Of a stretch of DNA of 43,017 nucleotides, positions 15,701 through 22,831 are shown piece by piece. Below the pieces are notes generated by a model. That model was not told the origin of the DNA. It saw only the letters and a program-made list of their open reading frames with translations, and ran no database searches. Position 1 is the first letter of the stretch; each line of letters starts with the position of its first letter. The position numbers were made by a program, and so were the translations under genes. Where the stretch lies: the NCBI GenBank assembly GCA_025935925.1, contig JAICUI010000023.1:1-43017 (forward strand). The letters run 5' to 3'. Origin of the DNA: Chloroflexota bacterium. Its GTDB lineage: Bacteria; Chloroflexota; Limnocylindria; Limnocylindrales; CSP1-4.

Positions 15701-16287
15701 CGCGTGCCGCGCGCGCGGCCGAGCTCGCGCCAGACGTCAGCGACGTGCTCACCGACGCGGTGTACCGGTGGACGCTCGCCGACGGCGCCATGGCCGCCGG
15801 GCGGTTCGCGGAAGCCGTGGATGCGTACGACGCGGCGTCGGGTCCGGGCCACATGTACCCGCTCGGGCTCGCGGCGAGCGCCGCACTGCGGCTCGGCGAC
15901 GCGACGCGGATCCGCGACATCGCCCGCCGGCTCGACGAGGACCCCGAGGTCAAGGCGGACGCCCCGTCGCTGATCCTCGCGACGCACGCCGCCGTCGATG
16001 CCCTCGAGGGCCGCCGGGCCGATGCGCTCGCCGGGTATCGCGAGGCCATGGCCGTGTCGCGCCGGAACCGCGCCGACTTCGAGCTTTCGCTGATCGCGCT
16101 GGACGCCGCGGTCGCCCTGGGGACCGACGAGCCGGAGATCTCGGCGGCGCTCCAGTTCGCGCGTGACGTCTTCACCCGGGTCGGAGCCCGGCCGTACCTC
16201 GCGCAGCTCGATGCCATCGAACGGCAGCGGTCGACGTCGGCGGACGCCCGGGACCGCTCGCCGACGGACGCCCCCGTCCGAGCCTGA
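12757..16287 (+). CDS. zinc-ribbon / class III cyclase / AAA-type ATPase / TPR signalling protein
   Basis: The 1176-residue protein has two zinc ribbons (Cys3, 6, 17, 20 and Cys28, 31, 42, 45), a class III nucleotide cyclase domain (about 75-245) with metal-binding Asp86 in FADLVGYT and Asp130 in FIGDAVMAVWG, then a STAND-like ATPase with Walker A SGPGGIGKS (about 293-301) and Walker B LLFEDLQWAD (about 420-429), and a long C-terminal region of TPR-like helices. Such proteins are presumed to make cAMP in response to a ligand sensed by the TPR and ATPase parts; no ligand is known. The gene is monocistronic with a leaderless promoter. The architecture is common in Chloroflexota and actinobacteria. 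Confidence 0.9.
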   Translation: MRCATCGTENKPGRRFCVECGAALAGACPSCGTATEPGEKFCGACGEPLVPGTQRVAPTAEGSTAAGTASAARIAERRLVTVLFADLVGYTTLAEGKDPEAARELLSRFNDTARRLIETYGGTVEKFIGDAVMAVWGTPVAREDDAERAVRAALELLPAVAALEPTLQARAGILTGETAVNIGAIGEGMVVGDVVNTAARLQSAAPPGGVLVGEATMHAASSAIAFEPVGDQDLKGKSAPVPAWRPLRVIAQRGGQGRSDLPEPPFVGRDEELRILKDLIATAGRDRRTRLVTISGPGGIGKSRLAWELQKYVDGIVQAIYWHRGRSPSYGDGIAFWALGEMVRQRAGVAEDDDEATTRTRIRDTVAEYVPDEDERRFVEPALLALLGLEQGPPAGREGLFGAWRVFFERVAAHGTTVLLFEDLQWADSGLLDFVDHLLEWSHGLPMLIVALTRPELFDRRPGWGTQTRNATSLALEPLDAPAMRALLTGFVPGLPDAAVDAIVARADGVPLYAVETVRALLADGRLERVGDAYRPTGSLTGVAVPDTLRSLIASRLDALGPADRALVQDAAVLGQSFTPAGLTAVAGGDRADVEARLRALVRRELFDLKSDPRSPERGQYQFVQSLIREVAYGTLARRDRRARHLAAARHFESLGEEELAGALATHYLAAYEASEPGAEADAVAIQARIALSAAAERSASLAAHDQALQQLHQALAVTREDRERVELLIRAARAADFAGRFEDGMPLATEAAGIARRLGDLVAAGRAESALGTLYIDAGRVDDARVILEAARDTLPAEEQGEMRAEVLATLSRAYLRADLVRETIETADLALTISEGLGLDHITVEALQNKAGQLGRLGRRHEAIALMDASIELAQAGGFVRAEMRARSNLTSIVALSDLPRAHASVLASLALARRTGHRPSLSWALIFHAWQTYVEGRGWDEVLVELEEELPRVVGSLEELRVLQALLMLTQARGERDEARAARAAELAPDVSDVLTDAVYRWTLADGAMAAGRFAEAVDAYDAASGPGHMYPLGLAASAALRLGDATRIRDIARRLDEDPEVKADAPSLILATHAAVDALEGRRADALAGYREAMAVSRRNRADFELSLIALDAAVALGTDEPEISAALQFARDVFTRVGARPYLAQLDAIERQRSTSADARDRSPTDAPVRA

Positions 16288-16366
16288 CCGGCCGCCGCGC
16301 AGCTCGAGCGCACCGCGCATGCCGTGCCATCATGGCCGCGAGGCACTGCGATCGAGGGAGGGAACC

Positions 16367-17791
16367 ATGCCGGACGCGCCCGCGATGGACCGGCTCGCGC
16401 CGTCGGACGTCGACCAGCTGCGTCGCTCGATCCGGGGCGACGTGATCGCATCCGATGACCCGGGATACGACGACGCGCGACGCCTGTGGAACGCCATCCA
16501 CGATCGGCGGCCGGCGGTGATCGCCCGGCCGATCGACGCGGACGAGGTGGCGACCGCCGTGGCCTTCGCCCGCGATCGCGACCTCGAGATCCAGGTGCGG
16601 TCAGGCGGCCACAGCAAGGTCGGCCTCCGCGGCCGGGACGGTGGCCTCGTCGTTGACATGTCGGCGATGCGCGGCGTCGACGTCGACCGCGCGCGGCGGA
16701 TCGCACGGGTGAACGGCGGCTCGCTCCTGGGCGAGCTCGACGTCGCGGCCCAGGCCCACGGCCTCGTGACGCCGGTGGGCGTCGTCGGCCACACCGGCGT
16801 CGCCGGCCTGACGCTCGGCGGCGGCGTCGGGCGGCTCCAGCGCCACTTCGGCCTCACCATCGACAACCTCGTCGCCGTCGAGCTCGTGACGGCCGACGGG
16901 CGGCAAGTGCGTGCATCCGCGGACGACGAGCCCGAGCTGTTCTGGGGCCTCCGGGGCGCCGGCTGGAACTTCGGGATCGCGACGGCCTTCGAGTTCCGCC
17001 TCCATCCGTTCGGGCCGAACCTCCATCGCGGGCTGTTCCTGTACCCGGCGAGCCAGGTCCACGAGGTCTTCGACGCGTTCCGGGACTACGCTCGGAGCGC
17101 ACCGGACGCGGTCGCGGTCATCCTCAACCTCGATCGGGCCGGGGAGCGGAGCGGCGCACCCGAGGCCATGTTCGGCAAGCCCGTCGTGTACGTCGCGTAC
17201 AACCACAGCGGCGACGCCGCGGACGTCGAGCGCGACACGGCGGGGCTCCGCCGCGGCCCGGCGCCGATGGCGGCGACCACCGCGAGCCAGCCGTACCTCG
17301 ACGTCCAGACCGCGCACGACCTGCTGTTCGCGTGGGGCAACCGGTCGTTCATCCGGGGCACCAACGCGGACGACGTCCGGCCCGAGGCGCTCGACGAGCT
17401 CGTGGGGCTCGTCGGCTCCGCGCAGGGCGACAACACGATCTCGATCACGGCCCTCGGTGGCGCCATCGGCCGGCTGCCGGAAGACGCGACGGCGTACGCG
17501 GGCCGGAGCGCGGCCTTCGACCTGTCCGCCGACTCGAGCTGGACGGACCCCGCCCTCGACGACGTCAACATCGACTGGTGCCGGCGCGCGGTCGCCGTGA
17601 TCGAGGCGGATGCCGTCCTCGGCCGCTACGCGAACGGCAACGCCGACGCCGGCCCCGAGCAGTCGCGGCTGATCTTCGGCGACGCGAAGGTCGCGCGGCT
17701 GGCCGCGCTCAAGCGCGCGTGGGACCCGGACAACGTGTTCCACGTCAACCACAACATCGCGCCCGCCGGTGGAGACGCGGCGGGTGACTGA
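16367..17791 (+). CDS. FAD-binding oxidase (PCMH type, berberine bridge/6-hydroxynicotine oxidase-like)
   Basis: This 474-residue flavoprotein has the PCMH FAD-binding fold, with VRSGGHSKVG near 83-92 in which the His is the usual site of covalent FAD attachment, and GHTGVAGLTLGGGVGRLQR around 143-161 for the FAD pyrophosphate. The second, cysteinyl attachment site of bicovalent enzymes is absent, so a monocovalent flavin is expected. The C-terminal BBE segment ends with KRAWDPDNVFHVNHNI. Relatives oxidise sugars, alcohols or amines with oxygen. A GAGGGAGGG ribosome site precedes ATG 16367. It is the first gene of an operon with a PCD/VOC protein and an SMP-30 lactonase. Confidence 0.85.
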   Translation: MPDAPAMDRLAPSDVDQLRRSIRGDVIASDDPGYDDARRLWNAIHDRRPAVIARPIDADEVATAVAFARDRDLEIQVRSGGHSKVGLRGRDGGLVVDMSAMRGVDVDRARRIARVNGGSLLGELDVAAQAHGLVTPVGVVGHTGVAGLTLGGGVGRLQRHFGLTIDNLVAVELVTADGRQVRASADDEPELFWGLRGAGWNFGIATAFEFRLHPFGPNLHRGLFLYPASQVHEVFDAFRDYARSAPDAVAVILNLDRAGERSGAPEAMFGKPVVYVAYNHSGDAADVERDTAGLRRGPAPMAATTASQPYLDVQTAHDLLFAWGNRSFIRGTNADDVRPEALDELVGLVGSAQGDNTISITALGGAIGRLPEDATAYAGRSAAFDLSADSSWTDPALDDVNIDWCRRAVAVIEADAVLGRYANGNADAGPEQSRLIFGDAKVARLAALKRAWDPDNVFHVNHNIAPAGGDAAGD

Positions 17792-18452
17792 GGAGGGCTA
17801 TCGGGCGTTCCTCGCCGAGCCGGGTCTCGAGGACTGGGTCGTGCTCCACGGCGGCGCCGTCGCCGCATTCCGGACGGCCTCGCTCGCGGACGCGGCGCGC
17901 CTCGCGACGGCGATCGCCGACATCCCCGCCGTCGCGGCGTCGTCCAGCATCCTCACGCTCACCGGCGCGAGGTTGACCGTCCGCCTCACGCGCGACCTGT
18001 GGGAGCTCGAGGCGGCGACGGCCGAGCTCGCCCGCGAGGTGTCGGCGGTCGTGCGATCCCATGGCGCGACCCCGGACCGGGCGTCCGTGCAGGAGGTGCA
18101 GCTCGCGATCGCCGGCAAGGCCGCGGACCTCGACCTCGGGTTCTGGCGCGCGGTCCTCGGCTACGCGTCCCGGGTCGCGCCGGACAACGCCGTCGATCCG
18201 CTGGGTCACGGGGCCACCGTCTGGCTCCAGGAGCTCGACGACGCCAAGCCGCTGCGCCACGCGATGCATGTCGACGTGTCCGTACCGGCCGCGCAGGGAC
18301 GCGCCCGGCTCGAGGCGGCGCTGGCCGCGGGCGGCCGGATCGTCGCGCTGTCGGACGAGCATTGGACGCTGTCCGACCGGGCCGGCAACCGGGTGTGCAT
18401 CGCCGTCTGGCCCGACGGCGGGACGACCGGCGCCGCGGAGGACCGCGCGTGA
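17784..18452 (+). CDS. PCD-like / VOC (glyoxalase-like) fusion protein
   Basis: About 222 residues in two parts. Residues 20-95 resemble the pterin-4a-carbinolamine dehydratase fold (an ARLATAIADIPAVAA helix then LTVRLTRDLWELEAATAELAREV), but the catalytic HHP motif is missing. Residues 105-215 look like a glyoxalase/VOC half (FWRAVLGYA, HAMHVDVSVP, DRAGNRVCIAVWP). Either domain may only bind a small molecule. GTG 17784 overlaps the end of the oxidase gene by eight bases and has GGTGGAG upstream; GTG 17769 is an alternative, five codons longer. Operon position between an oxidase and a lactonase suggests a role in the same conversion, but this is inference. Confidence 0.6.
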   Translation: MTEEGYRAFLAEPGLEDWVVLHGGAVAAFRTASLADAARLATAIADIPAVAASSSILTLTGARLTVRLTRDLWELEAATAELAREVSAVVRSHGATPDRASVQEVQLAIAGKAADLDLGFWRAVLGYASRVAPDNAVDPLGHGATVWLQELDDAKPLRHAMHVDVSVPAAQGRARLEAALAAGGRIVALSDEHWTLSDRAGNRVCIAVWPDGGTTGAAEDRA

Positions 18453-19426
18453 CCGACGCGAGCGCAGCGACCACAGCGCTCGGGCCCGTCGCGGGCTGGG
18501 CGCCCGTCATCGAGGATCGGGGGTTCAGCACGCTCCTGCGCCCCGGCGCGGTGCTCCACCGGATCGCGACCGGCGGGACGTGGTTCGAGGGGCCGGTCTG
18601 GCTGCCGGACAGCGGTTCGCTGCTGTGGAGCGACGTCGTCGGCAACCGCCTCCATCGCTGGCACCAGGACACCGGCCAGGCGGTCTTCCTCGAGCGCTCC
18701 GAGCACCAGAACGGCCACACCCTCGACCTCGACGGGTCGATCCTCGCGTGCTGCCACGGCCGGCGGCGCGTCGAACGCGTGGGTCGCGACGGCTCGATCA
18801 CGGCGGTGGTCGAGCGCTGGAAGGGCCTCCGCCTGAACTCGCCGAACGACCTCGTCGTCAAGTCGGACGGCACGATCTGGTTCACGGACCCGCCATACGG
18901 GATCGTGATGCCCGGCGAGGGCCACCCGGGCGTGTCGGAGATCGGCGACAACCTCGTGTTCCGGTTCGACCCGGCCACGCGCGACCTCGACCCCGTGACG
19001 GACTGGGTGCAGGCGCCGAACGGCCTCGCCTTCTCGCCCGACGAGTCGATCCTGTACGTCGCGGACTCGGCGGGCGCCACGCCCGGCGACACGACCGGCA
19101 ACCGGCACATCGTCGCGTTCGACGTCGTCGACGGACGCCGCCTGGCCCGGCCCCGCGTCTTCTATTCGATGTCGGCCGGAGCCGCCGAGGGCGTCCCGGA
19201 CGGGCTCCGCGTCGACGTCGACGGGAACGTCTGGACGTCGGCCCGCGACGGCATCCACGTCGTCGCCGCAGACGGCCGCCGGCTCGGCAAGCTGCCGGTC
19301 CCGGAGGCCACGTCGAACTGCGCCTTCGGCGGCCCCGACGGCGACCGCCTGTTCATCACCGCGTCGTCGTCGGTCTACGCGCTCGACGTGGCGACCCGCG
19401 GCTGCGGGCGCCCGGCTACTGCTTGA
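18449..19426 (+). CDS. SMP-30/gluconolactonase-family lactonase
   Basis: The 325-residue protein is a six-bladed propeller of the SMP-30/gluconolactonase/LRE family. Signature segments are TWFEGPVWLP with the first metal-type Glu, LNSPNDLVVKSDG with Asn/Asp ligands, FTDPPYGI, AQAPNGLAFSPDE-like NGLAFSPDE and VPDGLRVDVDGNVW with the catalytic Asp. Members hydrolyse sugar lactones with a divalent metal. GTG 18449 overlaps the previous TGA as GTGA, so translation is coupled. Pairing with an FAD sugar or alcohol oxidase suggests oxidation to a lactone followed by ring opening; the sugar is unknown. Its last 11 bases overlap the convergent septum-formation-like gene. Confidence 0.85.
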   Translation: MTDASAATTALGPVAGWAPVIEDRGFSTLLRPGAVLHRIATGGTWFEGPVWLPDSGSLLWSDVVGNRLHRWHQDTGQAVFLERSEHQNGHTLDLDGSILACCHGRRRVERVGRDGSITAVVERWKGLRLNSPNDLVVKSDGTIWFTDPPYGIVMPGEGHPGVSEIGDNLVFRFDPATRDLDPVTDWVQAPNGLAFSPDESILYVADSAGATPGDTTGNRHIVAFDVVDGRRLARPRVFYSMSAGAAEGVPDGLRVDVDGNVWTSARDGIHVVAADGRRLGKLPVPEATSNCAFGGPDGDRLFITASSSVYALDVATRGCGRPATA

Positions 19427-20024
19427 GCGACTCCGTCATGTCACGCTCGTCGGGCTGGGCGACGTAGCACGAGACCGTCCGGTCGCCGCTGTTCCAGCTG
19501 TCCTGGCTGGGCGAGAAGTAGCCGATCGACAGCGCGGGGTCGTCGTCGATGCTGCGCCCGACGTACGACTCCGAGGCCGGGACGCAGTTGTCGCGCACGT
19601 ACGACTCGAGGCTGAGCGAGATGGGGAAGGTGTCGCCGCTGTACTCGCCGACGAACACGACCTCGGCGTTGTGCGTCTCGGTGCACGGGTGCTTCTCGAC
19701 CGTCTGGACGGTGGTGCCGTCTGGGATCGTGAAGCAGTCGCCGACCTTGAGGTCGTTGGCATCGACGTTGTTGCGGACGGCGAACAGGATCACGCCCAGG
19801 ACGGCGACGATCGCCACGATCACGAAGATCGCGCGCAGCCTGCCCGGCCGCTTCGCCGCGGGCTGTGCGGGACCGGGGCCCGTCGCGGCGACCGGCGCGC
19901 CCTGGGCCGGCCACGGCGGCGCTGCGGGCGGCTCGCCGACGGGCGGCGCGGCCGGGGGCGGCGGGCCGTCGGGCGTTGCATCGGGCGGCGTCGGGCCGCC
20001 GCCGGGCTGGTGGTCCTCGGTCAC
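19416..20024 (-). CDS. septum-formation-like single-pass membrane protein
   Basis: This 202-residue protein has a Pro/Ala-rich cytoplasmic N-terminus (1-60), one transmembrane helix (about 65-83) and an extracellular domain with LKVGDCFTIP, VEKHPCTETHNAEVVF and a C-terminal Cys pair. The pattern (a VGDC motif followed by V-C-x-HnAEV) matches the Septum_form domain of actinobacterial proteins and is also found in Chloroflexota. Function in septation is by family name only. GTG 20024 is preceded by AGGAGGGA. It is followed downstream, convergently, by the lactonase gene. Confidence 0.7.
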   Translation of the reverse strand: MTEDHQPGGGPTPPDATPDGPPPPAAPPVGEPPAAPPWPAQGAPVAATGPGPAQPAAKRPGRLRAIFVIVAIVAVLGVILFAVRNNVDANDLKVGDCFTIPDGTTVQTVEKHPCTETHNAEVVFVGEYSGDTFPISLSLESYVRDNCVPASESYVGRSIDDDPALSIGYFSPSQDSWNSGDRTVSCYVAQPDERDMTESLKQ

Positions 20025-20078
20025 TCGGGTTCCCTCCTGGCGACGAGCATAGGGCGTCCGCGGGCCCGCGGCGCGGCC

Positions 20079-21371
20079 TCAGCGAGCGGTCGCGGCGGCC
20101 GCGGGGGCGTCGGCCGTGGGCGCCTGGCCCGTCGTTCGGGCGCCGACGAGGTACCACGTCGCGACGTCGCCCTTGCCCTTGATCGCGACGGTGCCGCGTG
20201 GCTCCAGCCGGAACTCGTCGCGCAGCAGCTCGTACGTTGCGCGGCTGACCTGGATCTGGCCGGGCGTGCCGTGTGACTCCATCCGGCTCGCCATGTTGAC
20301 GGCGTCGCCCCACAGGTCGTACAGGAACCGCTTCCGCCCGATGACGCCCGCCACGACGGGTCCGGAGTTGATCCCGATCCGGAGCTCGAGGCCGAGGTGG
20401 CCCATCGCATCGCGTGAGCGCATCGCCTCGCGCATGTCGAGCGCCATCAGCGCCATCACCCGCGCATGGTCGGGCCGCGGCGACGGGACGCCGGCCGCGA
20501 CCATGTAGCAGTCGCCGATCGTCTTGATCTTCTCGACGCCGTACCGGTCCGCCAGCCCGTCGAAGTGCGTGAACAGGTGGTCGAGGATGCCGACGACCTC
20601 GGCGGGCGCCAGTCGCTCCGACAGCGGGGTGAAGTCGACGATGTCCGCGAACAGGATCGATGCCGCCGCGAACTGGTCCGCGATCGTCGAGGTGTCGGCC
20701 TTCAGCTTGTCGGCGATGGAGTGGGGGAGGATGTTGAGCAGCAGGCTCTCGGCCCGGTCCTGCTCGGTCCGGAGCGCCGCGAGCGCCTCCTCGCGCTGGC
20801 GGACGAACTGCACGAGCAGCGCGAACACGACCGCGCCGCCGACCGTGACGTTGAGCGCGATCATCAGCGGCGAGAACCACGCCGGGAACGGGGCCGGGCT
20901 CCCGGCGACCTCGCCGGCGAGCCCCGAGGCGAGGAAGACCGCCACGAACGCCGCGAACCAGCGGACGCCGGAGCGCGCGCCGTTGAACACGAGCGCGCCG
21001 AGCGGCGCCAGGATGCCCCAGATCCCCACCGCGCCCGAGGCGACGAAGCCGCCGACGAACGCCATGGACACCGTCGGTGCCAGCAGGATGTTCACGAGCT
21101 CCACGCGGAGCAGCCACTCGAAGTCCCGTGTCCGGGCGTAGATCGCGATCGCGCCGACCGAGATGAGCAGGTAGAGCCACGCCACGAGGCCGGCCCACGC
21201 GCCGAGCCCGACGTAGATCACGCCCCACAGCGCCGAGATCGGGAGGATCCCGAGGCAGATCAGGACGAGCAGCGCCTTGCGCAGCCGGACGTCGTCGGTG
21301 TCCTCGGGCGCCGCGCCGATCCGCGCGACACGTTCGAGCCAGCGACGCGCGACGGGACCGAGACGCTCCAT
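20079..21371 (-). CDS. membrane-bound class III adenylate cyclase
   Basis: The 430-residue protein has about six transmembrane helices (40-195), a linker with the conserved LLLNILPHSIADKL segment (about 223-236) and a C-terminal cyclase catalytic domain (about 250-400). Metal-binding Asp residues are in FADIVDFT and KTIGDCYMVA; substrate-selecting residues look adenylate-type, Lys in EKIKTIGD and Asp in LYDLWGDAVNMASRM. It therefore probably makes cAMP at the membrane. ATG 21371 is set by TACTCT 6 nt upstream. It is separated from the next upstream features by two strong hairpins. Confidence 0.9.
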   Translation of the reverse strand: MERLGPVARRWLERVARIGAAPEDTDDVRLRKALLVLICLGILPISALWGVIYVGLGAWAGLVAWLYLLISVGAIAIYARTRDFEWLLRVELVNILLAPTVSMAFVGGFVASGAVGIWGILAPLGALVFNGARSGVRWFAAFVAVFLASGLAGEVAGSPAPFPAWFSPLMIALNVTVGGAVVFALLVQFVRQREEALAALRTEQDRAESLLLNILPHSIADKLKADTSTIADQFAAASILFADIVDFTPLSERLAPAEVVGILDHLFTHFDGLADRYGVEKIKTIGDCYMVAAGVPSPRPDHARVMALMALDMREAMRSRDAMGHLGLELRIGINSGPVVAGVIGRKRFLYDLWGDAVNMASRMESHGTPGQIQVSRATYELLRDEFRLEPRGTVAIKGKGDVATWYLVGARTTGQAPTADAPAAAATAR

Positions 21372-21377
21372 CGCCGG

Positions 21378-21383
21378 AGAGTA
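21378..21383 (-). promoter_or_regulatory. leaderless -10 box TACTCT
   Basis: On the minus strand TACTCT ends 6 nt before the ATG at 21371 of the membrane cyclase. Confidence 0.45.
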
Positions 21384-21403
21384 CCGGGGGCCGCCAACAT
21401 GAA

Positions 21404-21436
21404 GACGCCCCCGCGGCCGTCGGGCCGGGGGGCGTC
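21404..21436 (-). terminator. strong hairpin, probable terminator
   Basis: GACGCCCCC (21404-21412) pairs with GGGGGCGTC (21428-21436); inside, after a one-base bulge, CGGCC (21414-21418) pairs with GGCCG (21423-21427) leaving a GTCG loop. No clear U-tract follows on either strand, so termination is inferred from stability and position before the cyclase promoter. Confidence 0.45.
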
Positions 21437-21446
21437 GTCCTTGCGT

Positions 21447-21466
21447 GGGTGGGCCCGAGCCCACCC
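21447..21466 (-). terminator. second hairpin, probable terminator of the small ORF
   Basis: A perfect 8-bp stem GGGTGGGC / GCCCACCC with a CCGA loop lies four bases beyond the stop of the small minus-strand ORF at 21470. Confidence 0.4.
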
Positions 21467-21469
21467 GGA

Positions 21470-21565
21470 TCAGATGGGACGGACGGTCGCGACGCCAGCG
21501 AGCGCGAGCGACGCGACGGCGATGACGCGCACGAGCGCGCCAAGGAGCGGGCGGGCCGTGGCCAC
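21470..21565 (-). CDS. 31-residue hydrophobic small protein
   Basis: A GTG at 21563-21565 with AGGAGG six bases upstream opens a 31-codon frame ending at TGA 21470-21472, immediately followed by two stable hairpins. The peptide begins MATARPLLGAL and is one hydrophobic helix (LLGALVRVIAVASLALAGVA) with Arg residues at both ends, as in small membrane regulators or amphipathic peptides. A ribosome site, a membrane-helix composition and a terminator together support a real gene, but GC-rich DNA readily gives Ala/Val/Leu-rich frames, so it is tentative. Confidence 0.4.
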   Translation of the reverse strand: MATARPLLGALVRVIAVASLALAGVATVRPI

Positions 21566-21900
21566 ACCAAGCCTCCTGACTTCGGCAACCCGGCTGACTC
21601 GTCCCATCTCGATCGCCGATGGCCCGAGCCCCGTGGCTTTGCGTCCCCGGGTCACCCCGGGTTTGCCTTTCTCGGCCAGCCTCCGCGGCTGGGACGGTGT
21701 CTGCCGTCACCACGGACCGTACGGCCGTGCCAGCTCGGCGTGCACCTTCCAACACGTCCCATGGCCGCCTCGTACCTTGTCGTCACGGACCCGGCAGGAC
21801 CCGTCGTTCGACCGGGACCTGCAACGGTTCCCGAGGCGTCGGCCGGTCCGGTTGCGTGCCGCGTCGTGGTCGACTGCGGGCGCACGAAGGGAGGCAGGCG
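21566..21900. other. intergenic region with no confident gene
   Basis: Between the small ORF and the NTF2-like gene I see no conserved frame. The stretch contains TACCTT at 21773-21778, a possible -10 box, and GGGAGG just before 21901. Open frames on both strands here have no recognisable sequence. Confidence 0.4.
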
Positions 21901-22260
21901 ATGGACGTCGAGACCGTTCGCGAGCGCGCCGTCGAGTTCTGTGCGGCGCTCGATGCCGGGGACGTGGAGGCCGCGACGGGCCACATGAGCCCCGAGCTCG
22001 AGCGGAACCTGGGCGAGGTGCTCGCGCTCCTGCCGCTGCCCTCGGAAGGGTCCGAGGTCGTCTCCGCCGAGCGGGCCGGCTCCGGGTTCGACGTCGTCCT
22101 GCGGCTGGTGGGACCGGCGGACGAGGTGCAGCTGCAGACGCGCTGGAAGGATCGCGACGGCGAGCCGACGCTCGTCGAGGCGAGCCACCTGAGCCGGACG
22201 GAGCGCGCGGTGCCGGAGCCCGAGACTGCCGAGGGCGAGCCGACCGGGGCCGTGGGCTAG
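21901..22260 (+). CDS. small NTF2-like protein
   Basis: The 119-residue protein begins with VRERAVEFCAALDAGDVEAATGHMSPEL, the usual first helices of NTF2/SnoaL-like folds, followed by alternating strands (SEVVSAERAGSGFDVVLRL, QLQTRWKDRDGEPTLVEASHL) and an acidic disordered tail. No catalytic residues are evident. GGGAGG lies upstream of ATG 21901. It ends one base before the GTG of the pyrophosphatase, so the three genes to 23754 form one operon. Function unknown. Confidence 0.6.
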   Translation: MDVETVRERAVEFCAALDAGDVEAATGHMSPELERNLGEVLALLPLPSEGSEVVSAERAGSGFDVVLRLVGPADEVQLQTRWKDRDGEPTLVEASHLSRTERAVPEPETAEGEPTGAVG

Positions 22261-22261
22261 C

Positions 22262-22831
22262 GTGGCCATCGCCGACCCCGCCGCCCTGCCGATCCACCAG
22301 GGGGCCCTGGTCGTGGTCGTGGTCGAGACCCCACGCGGCTCCGGGAACAAGCTGAAGTTCGACAAGGACCTCGGCGTCTACCGGCTGGACCGCGTGCTCC
22401 CGCCGGGCATGGTCTTCCCGTTCGACTTCGGGTTCGTCCCGCGGACCGTCGCCGACGACGGCGATCCGCTCGACGCCATCGTCCTCCTCGACGAGCCGGT
22501 CCATCCCGGTTGCGTCGTGCTCACCCGGCTCCTCGGCGTGCTCGAGATGGAGCAGCGGGACGGCGGCAAGGGTCCGTGGGTCCGCAACGACCGGCTGCTG
22601 ACGGTCGCGGGCGGGCCGAAGGGGCACGCATCGATGCGCTCGATCCGCGACGTCGATCCGTACCGGCTCGACGCCATCGGCTCGTTCTTCGCGAGCTACC
22701 ACGCGCTCGACGGTGACACGATCCGGATCACGGGCCACGCGGGCGTGGAGGCCGCACGCTCCGCGATCCGCAAGGCGGCGGCCGCCGCGGGCCGGCCCGG
22801 GACAGGCTCGGGCGCCGGTACCCGCGGGTGA
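22262..22831 (+). CDS. ppa: inorganic pyrophosphatase, family I
   Basis: This 189-residue enzyme hydrolyses pyrophosphate to phosphate in the cytoplasm, driving biosynthetic reactions. The family I signature DGDPLD (66-71) supplies metal-binding Asp66 and Asp71; GNKLKFD near 28-34 and NDRLL near 110 are other active-site parts. The N-terminus starts directly with the first strand and the C-terminus carries a short Gly-rich tail. Translation probably begins at GTG 22262 one base after the previous stop. It overlaps the CHAD gene as GTGA, linking pyrophosphate hydrolysis with a polyphosphate-binding protein. Confidence 0.88.
   Translation: MAIADPAALPIHQGALVVVVVETPRGSGNKLKFDKDLGVYRLDRVLPPGMVFPFDFGFVPRTVADDGDPLDAIVLLDEPVHPGCVVLTRLLGVLEMEQRDGGKGPWVRNDRLLTVAGGPKGHASMRSIRDVDPYRLDAIGSFFASYHALDGDTIRITGHAGVEAARSAIRKAAAAAGRPGTGSGAGTRG

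Noticed and set aside
12580-16320. A 1246-codon open frame antisense to the large cyclase gene
   Set aside because: It has Arg/Gly/Asp/His-rich composition without domains, a typical shadow of a GC-rich coding strand; the sense frame has clear zinc-ribbon, cyclase and ATPase motifs.
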